From Schaalia sp. Marseille-Q2122 (GTDB taxonomy: Bacteria > Actinomycetota > Actinomycetes > Actinomycetales > Actinomycetaceae), in NCBI RefSeq assembly GCF_903645355.1, contig NZ_CAHJXR010000007.1:62001-126000 (forward strand): a stretch of 64,000 bases of DNA, in the 5' to 3' direction. The number at the start of each line of letters is the position of its first letter. The first letter of the stretch is position 1. The translations under genes and the position numbers were made by a program. Below the pieces are notes generated by a model. That model searched no databases and had not been told where the DNA came from. It saw only the letters and a list, made by a program, of their open reading frames with translations. Positions 34,336-43,896 of the stretch are shown piece after piece.

Positions 34336-34935
34336 TCAGAGGAGCCAGCTGGGAGGCTCAGAGAGGGGCGGGAAGAGGGCAGGAGCGAAGCGGTGGAGCT
34401 TGCCTGTGGTCTGGGAGGGAAACTCCAGCACTTCCTTTGCGCTGAGATGAAGAACCTGCCACCCCTGACGGGCAAGGTCAGAGGAGCGATTGAGCAGGGC
34501 TTGGTGCCGAGCTTGGGTAGAACCTTGAGCATCTTTGAGTTTTGCCAGGCCCTCAACCTCGACAATGATGCGATGCTGCGGGAACGCAAAGTCAGCATAG
34601 TAGCGACGCCCGGCACTCAGCAGAGGTAACTGCTGCTCCCATTCCCGTAACCCGCAGGCGAGCAAAGTCCACACCAGTGCCCCTTCCGCAATGGACTCAC
34701 ACTCGGGACGAGCATGACTGACCAGGGTGATAGCGCGTTGGCGCTCCCACAGCGTTGGAATCTCGGTGAGGTGCGCGGCTGGCAGGTAGCAGCCCTGGGT
34801 GATTTTGATGAGCTCTCCGGTGTCGATGGCTCGTCTGAAACCGCTTCGGTTGTGGCGGTCGGTGCGGATGAGTGTCCGGGCTACAGCATCAATGGGGCGA
34901 GCGCTGTGACGGTGATCGTTGTGAAAGTGACTCAT
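34336..34935 (-). CDS. AbiEi-like / DUF559 (Vsr-fold) domain protein, possibly shortened
   Basis: About 199 residues from the second of two ATGs (34938, 34935), since AGGAGG is too close to the first. N-terminal part resembles the AbiEi winged-helix found in type IV antitoxins (SGFRRAIDTGELIKITQGCYLPAA). The C-terminal part resembles DUF559/Vsr-type endonucleases (YYADFAFPQHRIIVEVEG, then ARHQALLNRSSDLARQGWQVLHL). Related actinobacterial proteins are usually ~280-320 residues; here the segment between the two parts (after ALVWTLLACGLREWEQ) is very short, which suggests an internal deletion. No toxin (AbiEii) gene adjoins it. Confidence 0.6.
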   Translation of the reverse strand: MSHFHNDHRHSARPIDAVARTLIRTDRHNRSGFRRAIDTGELIKITQGCYLPAAHLTEIPTLWERQRAITLVSHARPECESIAEGALVWTLLACGLREWEQQLPLLSAGRRYYADFAFPQHRIIVEVEGLAKLKDAQGSTQARHQALLNRSSDLARQGWQVLHLSAKEVLEFPSQTTGKLHRFAPALFPPLSEPPSWLL

Positions 34936-35101
34936 CATCCCCTCCTTCCTCTCACAACAGTTTGTCGCGTTCAACGGTCGTTTCCGAGGCGGAGGCAGAA
35001 ACTGTGGATAACTCGTGCGGGCAGGTTGATGTGGAAGGAGAGCCTGGCCTGTGGCAATGTTGATGCTGCTTCACCTGCTGACAATCCGCCAAGGAGCTCC
35101 C

Positions 35102-36757
35102 ATGGTTGCATCTCTTTCTTCCCGCTCTTCTTCCCACTCTTCTTGGCGCTCTGCGCGAGGTATTGCAGCACTGGGCGCCGCCTGCGCCCTCGTGCTGGGC
35201 GCGTGCACCTCCGGGGGCGCTGATACGGCAGGGGAACCCGCAGAAGCTACGCAGTCCGAGCCGGAGATGATGGAAATTGCTGACGGGCCCCATGCCCCGG
35301 CGGACCGCACGCTGGCGGAGAGGACAGTGCGGGCGTCGGCCTCGGGAAACGAAACGATCGTGGACATCGACCTCGGGAACACGACAGCGGGGGAGTACAG
35401 CGCACCCAAACGCGGCGTCATCGTGCTGCCCAAGGCTTCCGATGCGCCAGCGCCACTGGTGGTCATTAGCCACCTGCGCGCGCCCAACTGTGCGGACGGG
35501 AGTTTCGCCTACCCATGCGCGTCCGGGGTGGAGGAGTATCGCTTCGATCGTGGCATGACCTACTTGGGCGAGGCCCTCGCCGCCCAGGGGTATGCGGTGG
35601 TCATCCCCGATCTGGGTGGCGTGTTCATTGGCGCTGACACCACCGCCCCCTACGATCAGAACGCTATGTGGAAGGAGGTCGTGGGTGGCCTCGTCGACAT
35701 GGTGACAGACGCTGGGAAAGCGCGTGATGTCCTGGGCGTGACGGCACTGCCACAGGTTGATGCTTCGACGGTGGGAATGGTTGCTCATTCGCGCTCGGGC
35801 ATGATGGTGGATTCCGCGCGAGAGCTGTTTGGCGAGGAAGTGCTGAAGTCTGTTTTCGCCTACGGGCCCGCCTACGACACCTTCGAACTGGAATCCATCA
35901 GCCCAGCCAGCGCGGATGTGCCCTACCTGGCCGTTGTGGGCGAACTGGATTCTGACGTGGGCCCCTCCGCAAACCTGTGGATCGGACACTACCTGCCAGA
36001 AACGCGCGAGCATCCGATCTCCGTCGTGCAGCTACCCGGACTGGGGCACATGTTCGTCAACGACGCGGCCGCGCAGGCAGGCACTGACGACCGGATTGGT
36101 TGCGATGTGCTGGCGTGCCCCGACGCCTCCGAGCATCAGCGGGTCATGCTCGAGACTGCTATCGACTGGCTGAACGCAACGCTGCGAGGCGAGGCATCCT
36201 CGCTGCCCGTGCGCGCCGATCAGTCCCTGCCCGCCACCGTTGCGGGACTGCCCGCCCGCTGGCTGGCCCACACGCCAGGGACCCTGGCCAGCGTCGATGC
36301 GTCGGAGTTTGTGGGCGCGTCAGAAGGATCGGCGAAGGTCTGCGTCCACGCTGACCCGATGAACCCCATTCAGCCGGAGAACGCCTGCCCAGAGCCCGAA
36401 TCTGGTGTTGTCCAGAGCATTACCGAGGTCAACTACCTCACTGACGCTTCAGCCACTGTGGAGGTGGCGGGCGCTCGCGGCATGAGTGTGCACGTGTCGC
36501 CCTCGGGTTCGCATGAGCCCGCGGCGTCGTTGACGGTGGAGCTGAGTCTGGCTGACGGGCAGCGTTTTACCCACACGATTCCTTCCAGCGAGGCCGTCCT
36601 GGCGAATCGCGCCAGCGCTGACGGCAATGGCATCTACCACTTGGGCACCATCCGCATCCCGTTGGACGAGGCCGTCGCCGCCGGTGTAGTGACCGGCGTG
36701 CGCGTGACCTCTGACGGTGCTCCTGTGGAGCTGAAGGGCGTGGATTTCTGGAGGTGA
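35102..36757 (+). CDS. Secreted alpha/beta-hydrolase-like lipoprotein
   Basis: 551 residues from ATG 35102 (AAGGAG upstream; the frame extends further but lacks a site). Signal peptide with lipobox LGAC. Residues ~75-380 form an alpha/beta hydrolase: VIVLPKASDAPAPLVVISH, GYAVVIPDLGG, nucleophile Ser in MVAHSRSGMM, Asp in VGELDSDVG and His in LPGLGHMFV. The cysteine-containing loops fit an extracellular esterase or dienelactone-hydrolase-like enzyme. A ~150-residue C-terminal beta domain follows (CVHADPMNPIQPEN... to KGVDFWR). That C-terminal domain recurs as a decayed fragment at 57026-57169, on the far side of the CRISPR locus. Confidence 0.82.
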   Translation: MVASLSSRSSSHSSWRSARGIAALGAACALVLGACTSGGADTAGEPAEATQSEPEMMEIADGPHAPADRTLAERTVRASASGNETIVDIDLGNTTAGEYSAPKRGVIVLPKASDAPAPLVVISHLRAPNCADGSFAYPCASGVEEYRFDRGMTYLGEALAAQGYAVVIPDLGGVFIGADTTAPYDQNAMWKEVVGGLVDMVTDAGKARDVLGVTALPQVDASTVGMVAHSRSGMMVDSARELFGEEVLKSVFAYGPAYDTFELESISPASADVPYLAVVGELDSDVGPSANLWIGHYLPETREHPISVVQLPGLGHMFVNDAAAQAGTDDRIGCDVLACPDASEHQRVMLETAIDWLNATLRGEASSLPVRADQSLPATVAGLPARWLAHTPGTLASVDASEFVGASEGSAKVCVHADPMNPIQPENACPEPESGVVQSITEVNYLTDASATVEVAGARGMSVHVSPSGSHEPAASLTVELSLADGQRFTHTIPSSEAVLANRASADGNGIYHLGTIRIPLDEAVAAGVVTGVRVTSDGAPVELKGVDFWR

Positions 36758-36854
36758 GGGCGAGGATAAGGCCTGTCGTTCACGCAAATACGGGGTGAGA
36801 GTGTTGCAATGGTTGTGTCGAAAAGTTCAGTGAAGACATAACCAGGAGGACAGC

Positions 36855-39743
36855 GTGGTGCTCTCAGACCGAGCTCATAGCGTCTGGGCGAAAAGCTCGC
36901 GCGGAGACTTTGGGCGTCCAGCAATGTGGCTACCGCTCGCCTTGCATCTTGCCGACGCGATGGGGGTGGCCGAACGCTGTGCGCGAGAATGGTTTTCGGA
37001 CCAGCAATGGCGTGCTTTCGAGAGACCTCTAGGTATTGACGATCCTGCGCTAGCCCGTGACGTGGCGTTGAGCGTTATTCGCTTTACCGCTGGTGTTCAT
37101 GACATTGGTAAGGCGGCACCGACCTTTTCGGTGAAGGTGCCTGATCTTGATGCTGTCATGGAGGCTGCTGGGCTCACACATGGCGTTGTGGAACGAGATG
37201 ACATCCGGTCGAAGAAACACGGCCTCGTCGGTGCGGTAGTTCTGAAGGAATACCTTGGAACACGCGCATGGAAACCGTGGGCGGCCTCGTCGATTGCCTC
37301 CGTTGTTGGAGGACATCATGGGGTCCCACCTTCACTGGCGGAATTGAGTAATGTTCAGCGGGAACGTTTCGTGCTCGGAGACAGCGCCTGGGTTGATGTT
37401 CGGAGGGAACTCCTCGACTGGATGTGGGAGCGTTCTGGTATTGGGGCCTTCGGTGAGCTGTTAGCGAAGGTGAAGTGGACGCAGTCCGCCCTCGTTCTTC
37501 TCGAAGGCGTGGTCATTATGGCGGACTGGATCGCATCAAATGAACGCTACTTCCCGTTGTTCAGTCTCTCGTCTCCCACACCGCGAAGTCTCATTGAGGA
37601 TAGTGAGGCCCATTCGCGGCGCGTGGACCTTGGGTGGTCAGGGGTTGGGATCAGCGCCACCTGGCAGCCGACGCCTTTAGCTGACGATGCCGACGAGGCT
37701 CTTCGGCGGCGCTTTGCGCTTGATGCCTTAGCTACAGCGCGACCTTTGCAGAAGGCGGCTATCGAGGCTGCTCGGACGATGGATGTCCCGGGGATCCTCA
37801 TCATTGAAGATGTCATGGGCGCAGGTAAGACGGAAGCCGGTTTACTAGCTGCGGAGATCCTGGCGCAACGTGGCGGGGCTTCTGGAATCATGATGGTTCT
37901 ACCAACTCAAGCCACCACTGACGCAATGTTTGACCGCGTGAAAACATGGGTTGAGCGAGGCGAGGACGCAGAAGGAACCCATCACGGCGGAAGCATGGCT
38001 CTTATGCATGGTAAGGCTGCTCTTAACGCCTCGTATGCTGAGCTTTCTTTCCGCGGTGGACATGGCTACAGGCCGCTGCTATTTGATGACGAAGGCTCGC
38101 ATGTAGATGCTCACGAGCGCGTCACCAGTGATGGCAGTGCTACGCGCTCCCCGTGGATGTCAGGGAAGAAGACGATTCTTTCTGATGTCGTTGTCGCAAC
38201 CATCGACCAATTTCTCATGGTGGCGTTGAAGGCCAGGTATTTGGCTCTGCGGCATCTGGGTGTGAGCCGGAAGGTTGTCGTTCTTGATGAGGTGCATGCT
38301 GCGGATGTCTACATGCGCCGCTACCTCAAGCAGGCGCTGACGTGGTGTGCCTCCTATGGGGTGCCGGTTGTGGCCCTTTCTGCCACGCTTCCTCCGAGTG
38401 TGAGGCAAGAGCTTATGGATGCCTACCAGGAGGGTATTAAAGCTCCAGAAAAGTCCAGAATTGCGCCACCGAAGGCCTCAATCGAGACTGGATCGCCCGT
38501 TCTTTATCCTCTTCTGTCCTCTTTCACGGGAGGTGAAGCAACCTTTAAGACTTGCGCACAAGCATTCGCCTCACGAGAAGTGCAGATCCGCCACATCTCT
38601 CGTGAGGACATCCTCCCGACAACTCGTGGACTCCTGCAAGAAGGCGGATGTCTGCTCATTGTGCGCAATACTGTGAAGGAAGCGCAGCGCACCTACAGGC
38701 TGTTGAAGCAAGAGTACGGTGATGATGTTCACCTGGTTCACGCGCGATTTGTTGCTCAGGATCGCTTGGACAACGATGACTGGCTACTAGCAAGTTTTGG
38801 GAAACCGAGTCCTGAGGTTGAGCGGCCGCAGCAGGCGATCGTTGTGGCCACGCAGGTGGTGGAACAGAGCCTCGATATTGACTTCGACGCGATTATTACT
38901 GACTTAGCTCCGGTCGATTTGCTCTTCCAGCGTATAGGACGTGTTCACCGTCACGAGGGCAGGGAAAGGCCCTCGCCTATGAGGCAAGCTCAGTGTTTCG
39001 TGTTGGATGTGCCCCAGATAAACTCTGCCTCTCCCGAGGAAGCAGCTTCAACGAAGGGATATATCTATAGTTCTGCCCTGCTCCTGCGTACTGCGTGGCT
39101 ACTGAGGAATCTTCCGAGACCGTTCCTGCGTATCCCTGATGATATTGCACCGATGACGGCGCAAATCTATGACCATACGGGGGCTCTTTCGTCTCAATGG
39201 CGTGAAGCGGAGGAGCGTGCTATCGAAAAGGATGAAGCAGAAACGAATAAGCGGGTGCAGGCAGCGAACGTTTTTCGACTCCGCTCCCCTCATGAGGGAC
39301 GGCATGGGCTTATGGGATGGCTTGACGCAAATTCTGGTGACGATAACTGTGAGACTCAAGCGCGAGCACGTGTCCGTGACGGTGATGATTCCCTAGAGGT
39401 CATAGTGGTCGTTGATGAAGGTAGCGAAGGAGTTCCGATCTGGAGGACATTGGAATGGGTGGAACCAGCCCCTGGTGACTACCTGCCTTTGGAGGAGATT
39501 CCTCGAGAGGAAGTTGTCGACACCTTGATGCGCTCGATGGTTCGCCTACCTCCATCGTGTTCTCGCGACAGTGTGATTGAGACTGTTCTACGTGAGCTGT
39601 GGTTCCATCCTGAAGCCTGGCAGCGCGAGCCGCTCCTTGCTGGACAGTTAATTCTTCCTTTAGTTGACGGAGAAATTCTTCTCGCAGGAAAGAAATTGAG
39701 ATATTCTACAGAATATGGCTTAGAGGAGGTCGAGGGTGACTGA
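36855..39743 (+). CDS. cas3: Type I-E CRISPR-associated helicase/nuclease Cas3
   Basis: 962 residues. Recruited to Cascade-bound target DNA, it nicks, unwinds and degrades the strand. HD nuclease: His31 in LALHLADAM, His82-Asp83 in GVHDIGKAAPTF, and VGGHHGVPP (~150). SF2 helicase: Walker A MGAGKT (321-326), DEVH box (478-481), SAT in ALSATLPPS, motif V/VI VVEQSLDIDFD and QRIGRVHRH. GTG 36855 follows AGGAGG. First gene of the cas operon; eight-base overlap with cas8e. A weak promoter (TTGTGT, 18 bp, CATAAC) lies 40-80 bp upstream. All catalytic motifs are intact. Confidence 0.97.
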   Translation: MVLSDRAHSVWAKSSRGDFGRPAMWLPLALHLADAMGVAERCAREWFSDQQWRAFERPLGIDDPALARDVALSVIRFTAGVHDIGKAAPTFSVKVPDLDAVMEAAGLTHGVVERDDIRSKKHGLVGAVVLKEYLGTRAWKPWAASSIASVVGGHHGVPPSLAELSNVQRERFVLGDSAWVDVRRELLDWMWERSGIGAFGELLAKVKWTQSALVLLEGVVIMADWIASNERYFPLFSLSSPTPRSLIEDSEAHSRRVDLGWSGVGISATWQPTPLADDADEALRRRFALDALATARPLQKAAIEAARTMDVPGILIIEDVMGAGKTEAGLLAAEILAQRGGASGIMMVLPTQATTDAMFDRVKTWVERGEDAEGTHHGGSMALMHGKAALNASYAELSFRGGHGYRPLLFDDEGSHVDAHERVTSDGSATRSPWMSGKKTILSDVVVATIDQFLMVALKARYLALRHLGVSRKVVVLDEVHAADVYMRRYLKQALTWCASYGVPVVALSATLPPSVRQELMDAYQEGIKAPEKSRIAPPKASIETGSPVLYPLLSSFTGGEATFKTCAQAFASREVQIRHISREDILPTTRGLLQEGGCLLIVRNTVKEAQRTYRLLKQEYGDDVHLVHARFVAQDRLDNDDWLLASFGKPSPEVERPQQAIVVATQVVEQSLDIDFDAIITDLAPVDLLFQRIGRVHRHEGRERPSPMRQAQCFVLDVPQINSASPEEAASTKGYIYSSALLLRTAWLLRNLPRPFLRIPDDIAPMTAQIYDHTGALSSQWREAEERAIEKDEAETNKRVQAANVFRLRSPHEGRHGLMGWLDANSGDDNCETQARARVRDGDDSLEVIVVVDEGSEGVPIWRTLEWVEPAPGDYLPLEEIPREEVVDTLMRSMVRLPPSCSRDSVIETVLRELWFHPEAWQREPLLAGQLILPLVDGEILLAGKKLRYSTEYGLEEVEGD

Positions 39744-41418
39744 GAAGCAGTTCAATCTAGTCGTCGAACCGTGGATCCCTGTCAGATATAGGGACGGCCG
39801 CATCGAAGAGGTCTCGCTGGAAGAACTTTTCTCGCAGGGAAAAGAAATTCAAGAGATCTGCGCTGAGGTAGCAACCATTAGTGCGGCCCTGCTCCGACTT
39901 TCTCTTGCAATCGCGTATTCAGCGTATCGAAGCCCCCTCCCAGACGGGGACCTGGAGTTGTTCTCCCGTGACGATTGGGAGGAAGCGTGGGAAGAACCAG
40001 ATGCGTTGGTAGACCGGGTAACTGAGTATCTTGAGGCGCATCAGGAAAGCTTCTGGCTGTTCCATCCACAACGCCCCTTCATGCAGGTCGCTGATTTGCG
40101 CACTGCCAAAGATAGCCATGACAGTATTGCCAAACTGATTGCCGATGTTCCCGACGGGCACAGGTTTATGACCCTGCGGGATCGCGAGGGCGAATCGCGG
40201 GTTTCTTTTGCTGAGGCTGCCCAATGGCTGGTGCATGTTCATGCATGGGATACCTCAGGCATTAAATCTGGTGCTGTGGGTGATCCTCGCGTGAAGGGTG
40301 GTAAGGGATACCCGATTGGTACCGGTTGGGTTGGTCAGCTTGGCTTTGTGTTTATTGAGGGTAAGAGCTTCATTGAGACTCTTCTGCGAAATCTCATTCC
40401 CCACGATGCCTATGCTGAATTGGGTATCCCGCTTGAGTATCCGTTCCCTCACAAAGATCTGCCGCCCTGGGAGAGGGAGGCGGACACTGAGCGCCAGCGA
40501 GGCTCCGATACGGTGGAGCCTGAACCAGCTGGCGTTATCGAGCTCTACACATGGCAGAGCCGAAGAGTCCGTCTCATTCCAGAAGGTAACGAAGTCACCG
40601 GTGTGCTTCTATCTCAAGGAGACAAGATCACGCCCCAGAACAGAAACCTCATTGAGCCGATGAGTCTGTGGCGTTATTCGGACCCTCAGACCAAGAAACT
40701 GGGCTACCACACCTACATGCCCAAGATGCACGACCCGTCCCGGGCTCTGTGGCGTGGCTTGAATGCTCTTCTCATTGGCATGAGTGACACCGTGAAAGGC
40801 AAGGGGGGAGCGGACGTCCCGCAGTACTTGCCTGCTGCGGTTCTTGCGTGGAACTCCGTACTGGTGTTTGAGGGAAGTGTTTCTTTAGAGGAGTACACCC
40901 CTGTTCGTGCGATCGGTATTGAATACGGTGCCCAGTCAGCCTCGTATGGACATCTCTACGATGATCGGGTCGTGCTTCCGGGGGTTCTGTTTGCCGAAGA
41001 CCAGGGAGAGCATCGAGCCCTTGTGAAGAAGGTCCTTTCTGTGACCGATGAAGTAGTGACGGCCTTGGCACATTTCGCAGGGAATATTGTCAGAGCCTCA
41101 GCTCAGCATGTGGATCCCGAAACCGTTAAGACTGCCGAGGCACGCGAACGAGAACTGTGCTATTTCATGCTGGATCGCTCATTCCGCCAGTGGTTGCTCG
41201 GCCTCAACGAGGATCTTGATGAGCAGCGTGCACGGTGGCGTCAAGAACTCGAAAAAACAGTACGGGAACGTAAAACGATGCTCAGTGATGGAGCAAGTCA
41301 ACGCGCGTTTATCGGGACTGAAACGATGAGCTTGGGGTCGGCTTTGTTCTTCCTTGAAAGAGCGACCAACACAGCGTTATCAGCCTTTAGCGCTAAGGAG
41401 GAAAGGGTAGATGGCTGA
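39736..41418 (+). CDS. casA: Type I-E Cascade large subunit Cas8e (CasA/Cse1)
   Basis: 560 residues. Large subunit of Cascade, recognises the PAM, opens the DNA and recruits Cas3. N-terminus FNLVVEPWIPVRYRDGRIEEVSLEE is typical of the family; the loop region with KSGAVGDPRVKGGKGYPIGTGWVG and the C-terminal four-helix bundle (AHFAGNIVRASAQHV..., SFRQWLLGLNED) fit. Length is normal. Overlaps cas3 by eight bases and cas11 by eight bases, so translation is coupled. Confidence 0.94.
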   Translation: MTEKQFNLVVEPWIPVRYRDGRIEEVSLEELFSQGKEIQEICAEVATISAALLRLSLAIAYSAYRSPLPDGDLELFSRDDWEEAWEEPDALVDRVTEYLEAHQESFWLFHPQRPFMQVADLRTAKDSHDSIAKLIADVPDGHRFMTLRDREGESRVSFAEAAQWLVHVHAWDTSGIKSGAVGDPRVKGGKGYPIGTGWVGQLGFVFIEGKSFIETLLRNLIPHDAYAELGIPLEYPFPHKDLPPWEREADTERQRGSDTVEPEPAGVIELYTWQSRRVRLIPEGNEVTGVLLSQGDKITPQNRNLIEPMSLWRYSDPQTKKLGYHTYMPKMHDPSRALWRGLNALLIGMSDTVKGKGGADVPQYLPAAVLAWNSVLVFEGSVSLEEYTPVRAIGIEYGAQSASYGHLYDDRVVLPGVLFAEDQGEHRALVKKVLSVTDEVVTALAHFAGNIVRASAQHVDPETVKTAEARERELCYFMLDRSFRQWLLGLNEDLDEQRARWRQELEKTVRERKTMLSDGASQRAFIGTETMSLGSALFFLERATNTALSAFSAKEERVDG

Positions 41419-42055
41419 AGAAGGGAAAGAAGGAGCGCTTTTGAGCGCGAATCAACGTTCACGGCGTTTGGGGCACCTTGTGGTGGGACGTATCCGCGTG
41501 CTACACGAGGCAAAGGCTGCCAACAGTTCCACTGCGAAAGGCAAACTTGCGGTGTTGAGGCGCTCTGTGTACAGCTCTCCAGGTGTGATACCTGAGCTAT
41601 GGGAACTGGACAGTGTCACGGATGACCTGCAACCCAGTTTCGTGGGGGACGCGCCAACAGCAGCAGAAGAGAGCGTCCATACAGCCCTATGTCTGTACGC
41701 CCGCCACGAACAGGGCAAAAGTGAGTGCATGCATAAAGAAGGAATTCCCTTCGCGCAGGCAACATACAAGTTGGCACATGCAGTAGGTGGAGAGGAGACT
41801 GCGGGAGTACGGTCTCGCCTTAATGCTGCGGCCACAGCGGTTTCTTTCCAGGAATTCGTTCGGCATATCGCCAGCCTCATCTCGATGCTGCGTGGAGCGA
41901 ATATAGCGTTCGACTACGCGGAACTCACCAGTGACCTTTATCAGTTCCATACTCCAACAGGGCAAGACGCCGTGCGACGCCGCTGGGCACGTGCGTACCG
42001 CCCTCTTCCCAAAGACAACGACAGCAATCCAACCGCAGAGACTCAAGGAGCCTAG
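41411..42055 (+). CDS. casB: Type I-E Cascade small subunit Cas11 (CasB/Cse2)
   Basis: 214 residues, mostly helical. Two copies lie along the belly of Cascade and hold the non-target strand. LRRSVYSSPGVIPELWEL and ALCLYARHEQGKSECMH, then FQEFVRHIASLISMLRGANIAFDYAELTSDLYQFHTPTGQDAVRRRWARAYR match the family pattern (the last is the C-terminal helix set). Overlaps cas8e by eight bases; three bases separate it from cas7. Confidence 0.92.
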   Translation: MAEEGKEGALLSANQRSRRLGHLVVGRIRVLHEAKAANSSTAKGKLAVLRRSVYSSPGVIPELWELDSVTDDLQPSFVGDAPTAAEESVHTALCLYARHEQGKSECMHKEGIPFAQATYKLAHAVGGEETAGVRSRLNAAATAVSFQEFVRHIASLISMLRGANIAFDYAELTSDLYQFHTPTGQDAVRRRWARAYRPLPKDNDSNPTAETQGA

Positions 42056-42058
42056 CTA

Positions 42059-43183
42059 ATGTTTATTGATATCAGTGTCATCCAACCTCTTCCGTCGTCT
42101 AATCCGAACCGTGACGATACGGGTAGCCCTAAGAGCGCAGTTTTTGGTGGTGTCCGTCGCCATAGGGTTTCCTCTCAAGCGTGGAAGCGAGCGGTGAGGA
42201 CGAGATTTGACCAGGAAATCGACCATGCTTACCTGGGGGTTCGGACTAAGCGCGCGGTGGAATTGGTCGCGCAAAAGATTGAAGAGCTAGCGCCAGATCT
42301 TGCAGATGATGCGGCCAGCATGGCCGAAAGTGTGTTCAGCGTTGCAGGGATCAAAGTCGAGACTCCCAAGGTGAAAAAGGACGAGGATCCTGCAAAATAC
42401 AAGCAGGTCACGTACTTGTTTTTCCTCTCTAATGCGCAGATTGAAGCGGTAGCTCAGCTTGCTATCGACAAGAAACAGAGTGGGGAGAAGCTTTCAAAGA
42501 AGGAAGCTCAGAGTGTCATTGACGGGCGCAATTCAATCGACCTTGCATTGTTTGGTCGAATGGTGGCTGATGACCCTTCGCTCAACGTTGATGCGTCCTG
42601 CCAGGTCGCTCATGCAATCTCGACTCATGCAGTGGAAACCGAGTTTGATTACTTCACGGCAGTTGATGACCAGAAACGCCTTGATGATAGCGCGGATGCC
42701 GGCGCCGGAATGATCGGCACCGTTGAGTTTGTGTCATCCTGCCTCTACCGTTATGCCACCATTAACGTGAAACAGCTCCTTGAGAACCTCGAGGATGAGC
42801 AGGACGTGCGTGTTGCGATTGAGGCCTTCGTGCGAGCTTTCGTCATGAGTATGCCCTCAGGCAAGGCAAATACTTTCGCCAATCACTCCTTGCCTTCTGG
42901 GGTTTATGTCGCTTTGCGTGATGATCAGCCAATTTCCTTGGCAGCGGCTTTTGAAAAGCCGGTGCGTCCAGGCCCGGGCTATGGGTATGTTGAGGGCTCT
43001 GCGCAAGCCCTAGTGGATTATGCGCAGGCTCTCTACGCAGCGTATGACGCTCCAGATAAGCAGTATGTTTGTGTCGCTGATCAAGCAGCGTCCTGCCTGG
43101 AGACTCTGGGTGAAAAGGTTGCCCTTAAGGATCTTGCAAAGGCGGTGGCTGAAGCCTCTTTGCCAAGAAGTGAGCAAGCGTGA
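42059..43183 (+). CDS. casC: Type I-E Cascade backbone Cas7 (CasC/Cse4)
   Basis: 374 residues. Six copies form the crRNA-binding backbone. N-terminus MFIDISVIQPLPSSNPNRDD and SSQAWKRAVRTRF are diagnostic; further on FTAVDD, MIGTVEFVSSCLYRYATINV and VMSMPSGKANTFANHSLPS (thumb/palm regions) agree. Length normal. GTGA overlap of four bases with cas5. Confidence 0.96.
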   Translation: MFIDISVIQPLPSSNPNRDDTGSPKSAVFGGVRRHRVSSQAWKRAVRTRFDQEIDHAYLGVRTKRAVELVAQKIEELAPDLADDAASMAESVFSVAGIKVETPKVKKDEDPAKYKQVTYLFFLSNAQIEAVAQLAIDKKQSGEKLSKKEAQSVIDGRNSIDLALFGRMVADDPSLNVDASCQVAHAISTHAVETEFDYFTAVDDQKRLDDSADAGAGMIGTVEFVSSCLYRYATINVKQLLENLEDEQDVRVAIEAFVRAFVMSMPSGKANTFANHSLPSGVYVALRDDQPISLAAAFEKPVRPGPGYGYVEGSAQALVDYAQALYAAYDAPDKQYVCVADQAASCLETLGEKVALKDLAKAVAEASLPRSEQA

Positions 43184-43896
43184 GCACCCTGATTCTGAGG
43201 CTTGCGGCACCGATGCAATCATGGGGTGATTCCTCGCGATTCACCGTGCGACAAACGCGTCGGGAGCCGACAAAGTCAGGCATCATCGGGCTTATCGCGG
43301 CTGCTCAGGGTCGTCGACGGAGCGATTCGATTGAAGATCTTCTCAATCTCAAACTCGCAGTTCGCGTTGACCAACCTGGCACCCTTCTGCGCGATTTCCA
43401 CACTGCTCGCAAGGCGAGCGGGGAATCGATGCCACTGACGTATCGGTATTACCTTTCTGACGCTGTTTTCGTCGCTGCAATCGAGGGCGAGCGTGACGTC
43501 GTGGAAGGCATAGCTGAGAGTCTGCGGCGGCCTCGTCATCCGCTCTATCTTGGTCGGCGCTCATGTCCGCCGAGTGCGCCCCTAGTGCTGAAGATTGTCG
43601 AACTCTCGGCACTTGCAGCGCTGAAGAGCGATGAGGTGCCTTGGCAAGCTGCTGATTGGTTCAGGAAGCGCTGCGAGAAAACAGGGTACGCGGCTGATCT
43701 CGTTTTCGATCTCAGTGATGAGTCTCAAGGTGACCCCACCGTGATGACCGATGTTGTCCAGGACTGTCCAGTTACCTTCGATCAGCGTCATCGTGAGTAC
43801 ACATGGCGAAACGTCGGACGTTCTCAGGTGGTTCTACGTGAGCGTGCCGAGAAGCTGACAACGCATGATCCGATGAGTGTCATGGAGGGAAAGTAA
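43180..43896 (+). CDS. casD: Type I-E Cascade subunit Cas5 (CasD)
   Basis: 238 residues. Binds the 5' handle of crRNA at the tail of Cascade. STLILRLAAPMQSWGDSSRFTVRQT is the conserved N-terminus, followed by RREPTKSGIIGLIAAAQGR and the thumb loop LLRDFHTARKASG. Length normal. Four-base overlap with cas7; cas6e begins directly after its stop. Confidence 0.95.
   Translation: MSTLILRLAAPMQSWGDSSRFTVRQTRREPTKSGIIGLIAAAQGRRRSDSIEDLLNLKLAVRVDQPGTLLRDFHTARKASGESMPLTYRYYLSDAVFVAAIEGERDVVEGIAESLRRPRHPLYLGRRSCPPSAPLVLKIVELSALAALKSDEVPWQAADWFRKRCEKTGYAADLVFDLSDESQGDPTVMTDVVQDCPVTFDQRHREYTWRNVGRSQVVLRERAEKLTTHDPMSVMEGK

Noticed and set aside
34336-34974. Full AbiE toxin-antitoxin pair
   Set aside because: No AbiEii nucleotidyltransferase toxin gene lies next to it.
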